NCBI GenBank assembly: GCA_027449965.1
Contig: DAIDKP010000007.1
Coordinates: forward strand, 62,001-126,000
Length of the DNA: 64,000 bases
DNA from: Acidobacteriaceae bacterium
GTDB lineage: Bacteria; Acidobacteriota; Terriglobia; Terriglobales; Acidobacteriaceae
Direction of reading: 5' to 3'
The notes under the pieces were generated by a model. The model saw nothing but the letters and a program-made list of their open reading frames with translations. It ran no database searches and was not told where the DNA came from. The position numbers and the translations under genes were made by a program. Every line of letters starts with the position of its first letter. Position 1 is the first letter of the stretch. Below, in pieces: positions 30,152 to 40,254 of this stretch.

Positions 30152-31720
30152 TTATCCGCCCGCCGCCTGGGACTGTTGCAAAGCCTGAAGCACAGTGCGC
30201 ATCATCTCTGTTTCCGGCGCTGGTTTGCCCGTCCACAGTTCAAACTGCCGCGCACCCTGCTGCACAAACATCTCCACGCCCTGGATCACCGTGCATCCAC
30301 GTTGCCGGGCAAGTTGCAGCAGCGGCGTTTCCAGCGGGTTGTATACCAGATCAAAGACGACCCGCGCGTTCCACTCTTCCGGCATCAGCGGCATGGACTG
30401 CGGATGGCCCACCATTCCACACGGCGTTGCGTTCACCAGCACATCAAACGATCGGTCCGGGACCAGCGAACGAGGAATCGCCACAGCTCCGGCTTCCTCG
30501 GCCAGTTGTTCTGCTACCGTTTCATTGCGTCCGCACAGGAAGACGTGCGCGCCTTTCTCCAGCAATCCAAATACGGCTGCGCGAGCTGCGCCACCGGCAC
30601 CCAACACGAGCACATTTGCCCCGCGCAGCGGCAGCCGCCGCTCCAGCGGACGAACCACTCCCGCCACATCCGTGTTGAATCCGTAGAGCCTGCGATCGGC
30701 GCCCAGCCGAACTGTATTGCACGCGCCCAGCCGAGCCGTCAGCGGGTCCAGATTCGCCAGATGAGGCAGAATCTGCTGCTTGAATGGCATCGTGATGCTC
30801 ATGCCGCTGATCGGCAGTTCGCTCACCACGCGCAACAGGTCTTCGATCGAGTGAACCAGCAGCGGCACATACACCGCATCGAAGCGTTCTCGATGAAAAG
30901 CTGCATTCTGCATCAGCGGAGAGAGCGAATGTGCAACCGGATTGCCGGCCACGCCAAAGATGCGCGTCGATCGGCTGATCTCTTCCACGCGAAACCGCTC
31001 GTGCATCACCTCCGCCGTAAACTGTCCCGGAGCGGTCGCAGCATCGTCGGAAGCCGAGGCAAACGTGAAAGCGGCACCACTGCGCAGGCACAGGATTCGG
31101 CTGAGCACTCCGGCCTCACCCATGGCAAACGAGACAATCTGCGCCGTGTCGGAGGCGTTCTCCAGCCAGCGAAGCAGCCGCAGGTTATCCGCCAACCCCT
31201 GTGCGGTCGGAATGAGCTTGATCAGCTCCGGTTGAAAGCGCTGGATTCGCTCCATCGTGGTGACTGGATCAGAAAAACCGCGAAAGTCGTGGAAACTGAC
31301 CATCAGCGCTGCCCCTGCATGGCGCAGTTCTTCCAACTGTGCCGCGCTGGCTTCCTCGGCGGACTCCACTTCAAGGTCGATGATGGAGCACCCTGCCTGG
31401 GCAGCATGGGTCAGAATCGACAGTTCCTCTTTCAGCGTCCCGCGAAAGCTGCCCCCATGCGCCTGCCTGCGACAGGTCGCGATCACGGTCACGTCGCCAT
31501 GATTCTGGCGCGCCTCGCTCACAAAGCGGCCCAGCGGCGCAATCGCGGAGCCAGGTTTGTCCAGCGCGTCCAGCCGAAGCTCGATCAGACGGCTTTGGGA
31601 GAGTGCGCTTTTTGCCTGCTGAAAAAGCTCTGGAACACGCTTCGATTGCAGGGCAATGGCAATGCGTCCTACGCGTGATGGGAGAGATGTGACATTCGAG
31701 ATGGCAGAGTTTGGCTGCAT
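30152..31720 (-). CDS. aroDE: Fused type I 3-dehydroquinate dehydratase / shikimate dehydrogenase
   Basis: N-terminal half IELRLDALDKPGSAIAPL..VIATCRRQAHGG..IIDLEVESAE; C-terminal half FGVAGNPVAHSLSPLMQNAAF..GMSITMPFKQ..LVLGAGGAARAAVFGL. Confidence 0.94.
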   Translation of the reverse strand: MQPNSAISNVTSLPSRVGRIAIALQSKRVPELFQQAKSALSQSRLIELRLDALDKPGSAIAPLGRFVSEARQNHGDVTVIATCRRQAHGGSFRGTLKEELSILTHAAQAGCSIIDLEVESAEEASAAQLEELRHAGAALMVSFHDFRGFSDPVTTMERIQRFQPELIKLIPTAQGLADNLRLLRWLENASDTAQIVSFAMGEAGVLSRILCLRSGAAFTFASASDDAATAPGQFTAEVMHERFRVEEISRSTRIFGVAGNPVAHSLSPLMQNAAFHRERFDAVYVPLLVHSIEDLLRVVSELPISGMSITMPFKQQILPHLANLDPLTARLGACNTVRLGADRRLYGFNTDVAGVVRPLERRLPLRGANVLVLGAGGAARAAVFGLLEKGAHVFLCGRNETVAEQLAEEAGAVAIPRSLVPDRSFDVLVNATPCGMVGHPQSMPLMPEEWNARVVFDLVYNPLETPLLQLARQRGCTVIQGVEMFVQQGARQFELWTGKPAPETEMMRTVLQALQQSQAAGG

Positions 31721-31900
31721 GGTAGCAATTGCGGCATATTAAAGCCCAGAAAGCCGCAATGCAAGTCCTGCACCTCGAGAACAGCATTTCCCGCCGCAGA
31801 AGACGAGCGTTTCCCGGTGCAGGCGGTGAAGCGCAGCTGAAACTCCGCACAGGAGGGAGCATCCTCGGTCGGCACAACCGTAGCGGTCAATCGAAATCAA

Positions 31901-31916
31901 TCAATCAGTTGATTGA
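31901..31916. promoter_or_regulatory. Candidate TetR-family operator
   Basis: Perfect inverted repeat TCAATCA-GT-TGATTGA, 32 bp upstream of the TetR-type gene and overlapping TTGACA (31913-31918). Confidence 0.55.
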
Positions 31917-31947
31917 CAACCAGCGGATGGAGAGTTAACCTCTCTTC

Positions 31948-32646
31948 ATGGCCTCCGACACCGAAGTCCAAGCGGATCTCGATCTTCACGAGATCGTCAA
32001 CCGTGCAAACGCCTTCCTCCAACCAGCCGATGAACATGGCAAGCGTCGAGTGGCGCTTTTGCGTGCCGCCTTTGACGCGATTGCCGAGGTCGGGTTTGAG
32101 GGCCTGCGTACTCGCGCTGTCGCCCTTCGCGCCGGGGTCAATATTGCCACGCTCCATTACTACTTTCCCACCAAGCAAAAACTTATCGAGGGAGTGGCGG
32201 AGTGGATGGGAGCGCGTTTTGTCACCCTTCACGGTCCCCGTCCGCAGCCTTCTGGCATTCCGGCGCTTGACCGCCTTCGCCAGGAGTTTTCCGATGGATG
32301 CTTCTATCTGCGCGAGCACCCGGAGCTTCTGCTCGTCATCCAGGAGTTCAGCCTGCGCGGCAAGCGCGACCCGGAGGTGCGGAAGATCGTCCTTCAGTTG
32401 AACGGTTACTGGCGGTCCGGGCTGGAGCGCCTGATTCGATCCGGCATTGCGGAGGGATCGTTCCGCAATGACCTGCCCGTCTCAGACCTGCTCGCTCTGG
32501 TCATGGCCGCGCTCACTGGAGCCGCGGATATTCCTCGCGACCAGATCGATCGTCTTCGCGGCAATGTTGAAGCATGGATTCTTTCGGATGCTGCGAAGGA
32601 AAAACTTGCCTCCTCCAGCCAACTCGAAAGCGAGGTTACGCAATGA
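31948..32646 (+). CDS. TetR/AcrR family transcriptional regulator
   Basis: [55 protein letters not shown]-terminal TetR HTH. Confidence 0.93.
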   Translation: MASDTEVQADLDLHEIVNRANAFLQPADEHGKRRVALLRAAFDAIAEVGFEGLRTRAVALRAGVNIATLHYYFPTKQKLIEGVAEWMGARFVTLHGPRPQPSGIPALDRLRQEFSDGCFYLREHPELLLVIQEFSLRGKRDPEVRKIVLQLNGYWRSGLERLIRSGIAEGSFRNDLPVSDLLALVMAALTGAADIPRDQIDRLRGNVEAWILSDAAKEKLASSSQLESEVTQ

Positions 32647-33915
32647 CCGGACAAAGCTTTCACGTTGCCATCATCGGCGGCGGACTGGGTGGTCTTTGTC
32701 TCGCACAAAGCCTGCGCAAATCGGGTATTCGCTTTACTGTCTTCGAGCGTGACGCATCTCCCACCTCGCGCCCGCAAGGCTACCGCATCCACATCGATCC
32801 ACAGGGCAGTCTGGCGCTCTATCAATCGCTCCCGGAGCCACTGGCAGATATTTGTTGCAACGGGCGGTCAGTTTGCTCAGGGATTCACCGTGATGACGGA
32901 ACAGATGCGGGAGCTGATCAGCGTTCATGCAGAGAAACGCAGGGTGGATCCGATCGCCCAGCATCGCTCCATCAGCCGCATTCACCTGCGTCGGGTGCTG
33001 CTGGCGGGCATTCAGGATGCTGTGCAGTTCAACAGAAGATTTCTCCGCTACGAAGAAATGCCGCAAGGCAAAATCGCCGTCTTCTTTGAGGATGGCAGCA
33101 GTGTAGAAGCCGATCTTCTTGTTGCCGCTGATGGAATTCACTCGCGCGTCCGGCGGCAATATCTTCCCGATGCCGATCCCGTTGAGACCGGCGTTGTCGG
33201 CATCGGCGGCAAAATTCCGCTCCATGGAGAGGCGATGCAACGTCTGCCTCGCCAGGTCTTCGACGGGCCTATCATGGTTCTGCCCTCGTCTCCGTTTTCG
33301 CTGTTTATGGCGCTTTGGAAGCCCGCGCCAGAGGCACAGGAGCACCTCAAGCTCCTGGGTGGTGAATCGGCTCAGGATGACGAGCCGTATCTCATCTTTT
33401 CTCTTGGCGGCAAACGGGAGCGGTTCGGCATTGAGTCGGGCCACCCGGCATTGCCCGCCGATACACTCCGCCAGGCCATGCGCATGGCCATGACCGGCTG
33501 GCATCCGAATCTTTGTGCGCTGGCCGATTGCGTGGACGAATCTGAGTTGGGCCTGTTTCCGGTGCGAACGTCACGTCCGATTCCCGCCTGGAAAAGCTCG
33601 CGCATCACGCTTCTCGGAGACGCCATTCACAGCATGACCCCGTATCGCGGCATTGGCGGCAATATCGCGCTCAAAGACGCAGCTTGGCTCGGTTCGCAGC
33701 TTGCCAGGGTCCAGTCCGGACAAACGGGCTTGCAGGACGCTGTTACCGCCTACGAAAATTCCATGCGCACCTACGCTTTTGCAGCGGTTGCCGACTCGCG
33801 GAAAGCCATGGAGATGGCGAACGGAGCCAGGCATCCGCTCCTGTTTCCCGCTGCCAAGCTGGCTATGCGCTCCGTCCACCACATCCTGCGCTGGAAACGC
33901 GCAGCGGCGCTTTGA
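32643..33915 (+). pseudogene. FAD-dependent monooxygenase interrupted by an apparent frameshift near 32850
   Basis: Frame 0 gives [45 protein letters not shown]; homology continues in frame +1 as [59 protein letters not shown]. Confidence 0.8.
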
Positions 33916-33981
33916 TTCCGTGCCCATCCCGCCCTGCTGTGGCAGTCTATAGATTCAGCAGATTTTTCCCGAGGAGTCAGG

Positions 33982-35988
33982 ATGAGCGAACAGTCCCAAC
34001 CGGCAACCAACAGTCCAGAGTCCGTGCACGGATGGAGACCCGCAACCGGGGAACTAACAGCCGACGGATTTTCTCTGTGGGTTGCCGCGCGCCTGGCTGC
34101 CGTCGAGGCTGCGGTTGCAACCCTCAGCGCGGTGCGGGGGCGCCGCACCATCTCCAATACCCTTGCGCCCTATGATCAGGCCGTCCAGCAGCTTAGTCTT
34201 GCCGGCTCACAGGCCGGCGTCCTGAACTCCGTCGCCTCCGACCGCGCTGTGCGCAATCAGGCGCAGGTCGAGGCGCAGCGGGTCGCGCAGGTCGCGACGG
34301 CGCTCAGCCTCAATCGCACCGTCTACGACGCACTCTCTGCCATCGACCGCGAGGAGTTGACGGCTGCCTCCGAACCCACGCGCCATTACCTCCAGCGCAC
34401 TTTGCTTGGCTATCGACTGGCAGGTGTCGACAAAGACGAGGCTACGCGTCAGCAACTTGTGCAGTTGCAGGAGCAGGCAACGCGCCTTTCCCTTGAGTTC
34501 AGCCGAAACATTCAGGAGGGCGGCAAGACGATCCGGGTGGAATCGGCCAGCGAACTGGAAGGGTTGCCGGAGGATTTTCTCGCGCGCCACACGCCCAACT
34601 GCGAGGGACAGTTCGAGCTGACCACCGATCAGCCCGAGATGCAGCCTGTCATGACCTTTGCGCACTCCCACGCCTTGCGAGAACGAATGTTTCTCGCCTA
34701 CAACACGCGCTGCTATCCCCAGAATCGTCAGGTTTTGCTGGATCTGTTGGCAACGCGCCAGCAGATTGCAAATCTTCTGGGATTTCGAAGCTGGGCTGAC
34801 CTTGCAACTGCCGACCAGATGATGGGTTCAGCGGCCAATGTACGCACTTTTCTGGCGCGTCTTGAGGCTGCCAGCCGAGTGGGTGCCGAGCGTGAATTCG
34901 CGCTTGTCAGCGACTTTGCCCACAGGCGCGACCCAGCGGCCAGGCTGGATGCTGCCAGTCGAAGCTACTGGTATGAGCAATATCGTCGCACCGCTTATGC
35001 CTTTGATTCGCAATCGGTTCGACCCTACTTCCCCTACGCCCAGGTCGAACAGGGCGTTCTGGCTACGGCAGAAAAGCTCTTCGGCGTCGAGTTTCGGCGC
35101 GCCGCTGCCACCGGCTGGCACCCGGATGTCTCCGTCTGGGAGGTCTTCGACGCGGGCTTGCTCAAAGGCCGATTCTATCTCGACATGCACCCGCGCGAAG
35201 GCAAGGACAAATGGTTCTCCGCAGCCCCGGTCGTGACCGGAGTGCGCGGACACGCATTGCCCGAGGCAGCATTGATCTGCAACTTCCCGGGCGGCCCGTC
35301 GGCTGGGCAGGAGGATGATCCGGGGTTGATGCAGTACTCCGATGTCGTCACCTACTTCCACGAGTTTGGCCATCTCATGCACGCCATTCTCGGTGGGCAT
35401 ACCGAATGGGCCGGCTTGTCAGGATTCGCCACCGAGGGGGATTTCATCGAGGTTCCCTCACAGATGCTCGAAGAGTTTTTCCGCGATGCATCCTTGCTGC
35501 AAAGTTTTGCTCGCCACTACCAGACCGGCGAAGTGCTGCCCACCGGGACGATTGAAGCCATGAAGCGTGCCGGAGCCTTCGGTCGCGCCGATTGGATGCG
35601 AACGCAGCTCTACTACACCACGCTCTCGCTTGATCTCCACGACAGCGATGCGGCATCTCTCGATCCGGACACGATGACCCGGCAACTTTTTGAGGCTTTC
35701 CAACCCTGGCGCTGGATCGATGGCAACCGCATGTATGCCAGCTTTGGCCATCTCACCGGCTATTCGTCCAACTACTACACCTATGTCTATGACAAGGTGA
35801 TCGCGTTGGACTTTTTCGCTCAGTTTGAAGCCACGAATCTGCTCGGTTGCGATGCAGCCACGCGCTATCGCAAGCGGGTGATCGAGCAGGGTGGCTCCCG
35901 GTCAGGCCGCCAGATGGTGCGCGATTTTCTGGGGCGCGATGAAGATTTTGAGGCTTTCCGAAGCTGGCTCGATGAGGAGTTTGCCTGA
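33982..35988 (+). CDS. M3 family metallopeptidase (oligoendopeptidase/thimet-like)
   Basis: VVTYFHEFGHLMHAILGGHTEWAGLSGFATEGDFIEVPSQMLEEF (HExxH plus downstream E). Confidence 0.94.
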   Translation: MSEQSQPATNSPESVHGWRPATGELTADGFSLWVAARLAAVEAAVATLSAVRGRRTISNTLAPYDQAVQQLSLAGSQAGVLNSVASDRAVRNQAQVEAQRVAQVATALSLNRTVYDALSAIDREELTAASEPTRHYLQRTLLGYRLAGVDKDEATRQQLVQLQEQATRLSLEFSRNIQEGGKTIRVESASELEGLPEDFLARHTPNCEGQFELTTDQPEMQPVMTFAHSHALRERMFLAYNTRCYPQNRQVLLDLLATRQQIANLLGFRSWADLATADQMMGSAANVRTFLARLEAASRVGAEREFALVSDFAHRRDPAARLDAASRSYWYEQYRRTAYAFDSQSVRPYFPYAQVEQGVLATAEKLFGVEFRRAAATGWHPDVSVWEVFDAGLLKGRFYLDMHPREGKDKWFSAAPVVTGVRGHALPEAALICNFPGGPSAGQEDDPGLMQYSDVVTYFHEFGHLMHAILGGHTEWAGLSGFATEGDFIEVPSQMLEEFFRDASLLQSFARHYQTGEVLPTGTIEAMKRAGAFGRADWMRTQLYYTTLSLDLHDSDAASLDPDTMTRQLFEAFQPWRWIDGNRMYASFGHLTGYSSNYYTYVYDKVIALDFFAQFEATNLLGCDAATRYRKRVIEQGGSRSGRQMVRDFLGRDEDFEAFRSWLDEEFA

Positions 35989-36022
35989 TCGCAAGCCGGG
36001 GACAGGGAACGGAGCGTAGAAC

Positions 36023-36808
36023 ATGACGACAGTCTTCCAGGGAAAATGGGCGCTGGTCACCGGCGCAAGCGCAGGTATCGGTGTCGCGCTGGCACGTGAA
36101 CTGGCTCGGCAGGGCGCCAACCTCATCCTCACGGCTCGCCGGGCTGAGCGCCTCGAAGCCCTGGCCTCCGAACTGCGCGAGCAGGGAAGCGACGTCCGCG
36201 TCGTCATGGCCGACCTCAACCAGCGGACCGCTCCGCAAGCCATCTTCGACGCGACCGAAGGCGCGGGAATCGTCGTCGATATCCTGGTCAACAACGCCGG
36301 CCTGGGCCAGTACGGAGCGTTTGCAACCAATTCTCTGGAACTGGAGCTGAGCCAGGTTCGCGTCAACTGCGAAGCCGTTGTCCATCTGACGCGACTCTTT
36401 TTGCCCGCCATGAAAGCGCGCCGCCGAGGGTGGATTCTCGTGGTCGCCTCCACAGCCAGCTTTCAACCGGTGCCCTACCTCAGCACCTACGCCGCGACCA
36501 AGGGCTTTGATCGGTTTTTTGCGCTTGGCCTGGCCGAAGAAGTAGCCGCGGACGGCATCCGCGTGACCGCGCTTTGTCCAGGACCAACTGAGAGTGAGTT
36601 CTTCGACGTTGCCGGCGCTTCGGCATTTCGTGGGCGCGGCGTCCAAAGCGCCGAGCAGGTGGCATCGCGAGCGCTGCTTGCGCTTGCCAGCGGTAAGCGC
36701 ACCCTGATTCCCAATCTCAGTGGACGCGCCACGGCAACGCTGGTCCGGCTGCTGCCCACGGGCTGGATCACGGCTGCGGTTGCCAGAATGGCCCGTCCAC
36801 GGCAGTAG
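36023..36808 (+). CDS. SDR family oxidoreductase
   Basis: GKWALVTGASAGIGVALARELARQGANLILTARRAERL; NNAGLGQYG; YAATKGFD. Confidence 0.93.
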   Translation: MTTVFQGKWALVTGASAGIGVALARELARQGANLILTARRAERLEALASELREQGSDVRVVMADLNQRTAPQAIFDATEGAGIVVDILVNNAGLGQYGAFATNSLELELSQVRVNCEAVVHLTRLFLPAMKARRRGWILVVASTASFQPVPYLSTYAATKGFDRFFALGLAEEVAADGIRVTALCPGPTESEFFDVAGASAFRGRGVQSAEQVASRALLALASGKRTLIPNLSGRATATLVRLLPTGWITAAVARMARPRQ

Positions 36809-36891
36809 GCTCATTCGTTTTGCCACAAGTTTTTGTCAACGGTCGATTCTCGGCAAAGCAAGCGATTCTGCGCGTGTTTCAAGCCGCTCGA

Positions 36892-37548
36892 TTATCGCGA
36901 TGATCTGGCCGCCTGCGCTGAAGAGTTCTTTCCGCTCACGATTTTGAACGACTGAAAGAAATGCGTGATATCCGGTTCGCTGCGGTCTTGACCCGTTGGA
37001 TACGTTGCAATCAGCATATAAAGCCGAGGCGACGCCCAGATGAATCGTGCATCCAGGTAGCCTCCATTGGCATTTTTTGCCACAAACTGTCGTGCCGGAT
37101 AACCCTGATCGGTATCGCGCCGGTCGGAGAGCTGCGAAGTATAGGTAGCGTCAATTGCCTGAGTCTTTGCTTCTTCAAAAATGGCATCCACCTGATCGCC
37201 ATTCACTCGCGCCACCGGCGGATTATCTTCCCATGCGACTGCAAACGTGGAGTTTGCATCCGGGTGCGCCATCAACATCTTCACCGGTTCCTGCGCGCCA
37301 TGCTCATTCGTTGCCTGCACCGTGGTTTCCACAGTGCGAGAAGGGACTTCCACCTGAAATCCGAAAGAAGATTCGTTAGCAACCTGCCACTTCAAAGCGG
37401 CTTTGTTTGCTTTGGAGCGGTTTAGCGTTTGCGTCGAACTGACAATCGTGAAGCTATTCCGCTGCCATTGATCCCAGTGCTCGTGGACGTAGTACCCGGC
37501 AGCAGCCAGAACAACCATCAGGATGTAAAGATAGTTTCTCTTTTTCAT
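36892..37548 (-). CDS. Uncharacterised membrane-anchored protein (218 aa)
   Basis: MKKRNYLYILMVVLAAAGYYVHEHW N-terminal anchor; no recognised domain. Confidence 0.7.
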   Translation of the reverse strand: MKKRNYLYILMVVLAAAGYYVHEHWDQWQRNSFTIVSSTQTLNRSKANKAALKWQVANESSFGFQVEVPSRTVETTVQATNEHGAQEPVKMLMAHPDANSTFAVAWEDNPPVARVNGDQVDAIFEEAKTQAIDATYTSQLSDRRDTDQGYPARQFVAKNANGGYLDARFIWASPRLYMLIATYPTGQDRSEPDITHFFQSFKIVSGKNSSAQAARSSR

Positions 37549-37976
37549 GCCGGTTCCGAGTACAAACGGGATTATGTTTCGAGATGATCCGGCTGGGGAT
37601 GCCGGCAGATTCTCGATAGTCCCAACGAAAGCACTCCAGATTCAGCATACTCTGCGCAGGTTTGCACGGATAGACTCCCGGAACAATTCAAAAAAAAACG
37701 TACATCCAGGACAACCTTCCTCTGGCTCTGGCATCTATCTAGATAACGAGAAGAGGCGACCACAAGAAGTACACCCCTCCCTAAGTTGTTGCTACGTTGT
37801 TGGTCCCGCAAGGGACTCCCATCCTAAAATCCTCTGATGATCCAACCTGAATCTGCCTCTCGAGTGGGTTCGCCGGAAGGCGAACCCGTGTCTCGTTGCA
37901 GCCGCGCCATCCTGTGCACCCGGATTGGCTTTTGTTGCGGCCATTCACGATGCAGGTTTACGCTGCGGTCCATACA

Positions 37977-38822
37977 ATGAGCATGACCATGCAAACCGAC
38001 ACCTCGACGCCATCCATCCTCACCGTGCCTTCCTGGCGACAGCAGTTTCCCTGGCTCTGGCACGGATTCAGCACGCGCGCAGGTGGAGTGAGCGCAGCCT
38101 ATTCCTCCCACGTCAGACCCTGCGATCTGAATCTTGGCATGACGGCAGAGGATGATCCCGTTCGCGTGCGGGAGAATCGCCAGCGTCTTGCCGAGCAGGC
38201 AAGCGGAAGCCGGATGACGCCACTGCTCCTCATCCGTCAGGTACATTCGGGTGCCAGCGTGATCCTGCGTCGAGATCAGCCACTCTGGAGCGAAGCTCCC
38301 CGGGCTGACGGCAGTCTCACCGACCAGCCTGGAATCCTGCTCGCCGTGCAAACCGCCGACTGCATCCCCGTTCTTGTCGCGGATGTGGAGCAGCGTGTCG
38401 TCGCCGCGTTTCATGCTGGCTGGCGTGGTACGGTTCAACGCATCGTCGAGCAGGGAGTTGCGACGATGAGGGCGGAGCTTGGCTCGAAACCGCAGCACCT
38501 GGTCGCCGCCATCGGCCCCGGCATTGGTCCGTGCTGCTATGCGGTAGGCAACGACCTTGTAGCGCAATTTGCCGAGCATTTTTCTGATTCCGCTCAACTC
38601 TTTCGCGCTACGACCGACGGTGCCTTGTCGCTGGATCTTGTGGAGGCCAATCGTCGGCAACTGCTCTCTGCCGGAATCAACCTGGAGCAGATCGTCGCGC
38701 TCGGCGGCTGCACCTGCTGCCAGCCAGAGCGCTTTTTCTCCTATCGCGGACAACACGGCAAGACTGGCCGCATGATGAGCGTCATTGGCATCGCAGCTTC
38801 CGGCGCTTTGACTGCTGTGTAA
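37977..38822 (+). CDS. pgeF: Peptidoglycan editing factor / laccase-domain protein
   Basis: WHGFSTRAGGVSAAYSS; QVHSGASVI; VQTADCIPVLVADVEQRVVAAFHAGWRGTVQRIVEQGVATM; AIGPGIGPCCYAVG. Confidence 0.93.
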   Translation: MSMTMQTDTSTPSILTVPSWRQQFPWLWHGFSTRAGGVSAAYSSHVRPCDLNLGMTAEDDPVRVRENRQRLAEQASGSRMTPLLLIRQVHSGASVILRRDQPLWSEAPRADGSLTDQPGILLAVQTADCIPVLVADVEQRVVAAFHAGWRGTVQRIVEQGVATMRAELGSKPQHLVAAIGPGIGPCCYAVGNDLVAQFAEHFSDSAQLFRATTDGALSLDLVEANRRQLLSAGINLEQIVALGGCTCCQPERFFSYRGQHGKTGRMMSVIGIAASGALTAV

Positions 38823-38900
38823 TCCGTGGAGACCGTCAGCCTCCGCCTTGGCGGCAGCCCGTTTTGCACGCAATTGCCCCGCCAATCCGCCGTCGAACCG

Positions 38901-38929
38901 TTGACTTCAAGGGAGATTTTCGGTATTCT
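38901..38929 (+). promoter_or_regulatory. Sigma70-type promoter upstream of rplM
   Basis: TTGACT (38901-38906), 17-nt spacer, TATTCT (38924-38929). Confidence 0.6.
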
Positions 38930-39222
38930 GAAGGCCTTGTGCGGAGTTCCGCCTGAGGTCTGTGTGGCTGTGTAGGAAAGTTCTGACGCACCCAGAGACG
39001 GTCAGGCAGGCTGAGCGGCAAGGAATGCTGCGCAGCTTCCATCGCCGGTTTTCCAATTGAAATATCTGCGGAAAACGGACTCTCGCGCAATGGTTCTCAC
39101 GCAAACGGGTAGTTTGATGTGGGGTAGCTACGTGAAGGTGTGCGTGGCAATGTGGGTTTTGAGCGTCATATCGACGCCGATGCAGTACGAAATTCAGGAT
39201 TTCCGGGAAGAGCAGGAGCAAG

Positions 39223-39657
39223 ATGTCAACGTATATTCCAAGCGGGAAAGAGATTGACCGGAAGTGGTTCGTGGTGGACGCCAGCGGCAAGACCCTGGGA
39301 CGTCTGGCTACGTCGGCTGCCGACGTGCTGAGCGGCAAGACCAACCCCAAGTATGTTCCCTACATGGACATGGGCGATCATGTGATCGTGATCAATGCCG
39401 AAAAGATCCGGCTCACCGGACTGAAGTCGCAGCAGAAGGTCTATCGCCGGTACACCGGTTTCCCCGGCGGGCTGCGGGAAGAGTCGTTTGTGCGGCTTTT
39501 GCAGCGTAAACCGGAAAAGATCGTCGAAGAGGCGATCAAGGGTATGTTGCCCAAGAGCAAGCTGGGGCGGCAGATGGCCACCAAGCTCAAGGTTTATCGT
39601 GGCGATCGGCATCCGCATGACGCGCAGATGCCTGTTGCGATGGAAGTGCGCGCATAG
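39223..39657 (+). CDS. rplM: 50S ribosomal protein L13
   Basis: [56 protein letters not shown]. Confidence 0.97.
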   Translation: MSTYIPSGKEIDRKWFVVDASGKTLGRLATSAADVLSGKTNPKYVPYMDMGDHVIVINAEKIRLTGLKSQQKVYRRYTGFPGGLREESFVRLLQRKPEKIVEEAIKGMLPKSKLGRQMATKLKVYRGDRHPHDAQMPVAMEVRA

Positions 39658-39723
39658 GTTTTTCTCGCGCGTTGCAAAGTGATTTTCAAGTCGAATCAAG
39701 CCCGGATGGGCGAAAGAGAGCGT

Positions 39724-40119
39724 ATGGCGGAACTGGTGCAATACTACGGAACGGGTCGCCGGAAGTCGGCGATTGCCCGTGTTTTTCTGCGTCCCGGAAG
39801 CGGTGAGTTCAAGGTGAACGGCAAGCCGTTTGCGGAATATTTTGTCACCGAGCAGCAGCGGGTTTCGGCCAGGCGCGCGCTTGTCCTCGCGGAGCTTCTG
39901 AGCACGTTTGATGTGGTCACCACTGTCCGTGGCGGTGGCGTGGCGGCTCAGGCGGATGCGGTGAAGATGGGTTCGGCGCGCGCTTTGGTGGTCTTCAACC
40001 CGGAGCTGCGCAAGCTGCTCAAGAGTGAAAATCTTCTCACGCGCGACGCGCGTCAGAAAGAGCGCAAGAAGTATGGTCAGCGTGGCGCTCGCGCTCGCTT
40101 CCAGTTCTCGAAGCGATAG
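39724..40119 (+). CDS. rpsI: 30S ribosomal protein S9
   Basis: [37 protein letters not shown]-terminal [18 protein letters not shown]. Confidence 0.97.
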   Translation: MAELVQYYGTGRRKSAIARVFLRPGSGEFKVNGKPFAEYFVTEQQRVSARRALVLAELLSTFDVVTTVRGGGVAAQADAVKMGSARALVVFNPELRKLLKSENLLTRDARQKERKKYGQRGARARFQFSKR

Positions 40120-40130
40120 TTGTCGGTTTG

Positions 40131-40233
40131 CCATCCTGTCGAGCCACTTGCGGCGCGACAGGATGGTTGGCTCAGGTGGTTCAATCCCCGCTTCGGCGGG
40201 CTTAATCCGGGCAAGACGAACGTCAGCCCGGAT
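40131..40233 (+). promoter_or_regulatory. Three consecutive hairpins in the rpsI-rpsB intergenic region (candidate rpsB leader)
   Basis: Stems CCATCCTGTCG/CGACAGGATGG (40131-40166), CCCGC-TTCG-GCGGG (40187-40200), ATCCGGGC/GCCCGGAT (40205-40233), then AAGGAG and TTG start at 40255. Confidence 0.55.
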
Positions 40234-40254
40234 GCAATGCAAGAAGGAGTTCCA

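Noticed and set aside
29933-31678. 581-aa plus-strand ORF
   Set aside because: Antisense to aroDE and out of frame with HU; Arg/His/Gln-rich, no domain.
39057-39257. 66-aa ORF in the rplM leader
   Set aside because: Overlaps the rplM start, no good Shine-Dalgarno sequence seen, and no recognisable protein; more likely leader RNA.
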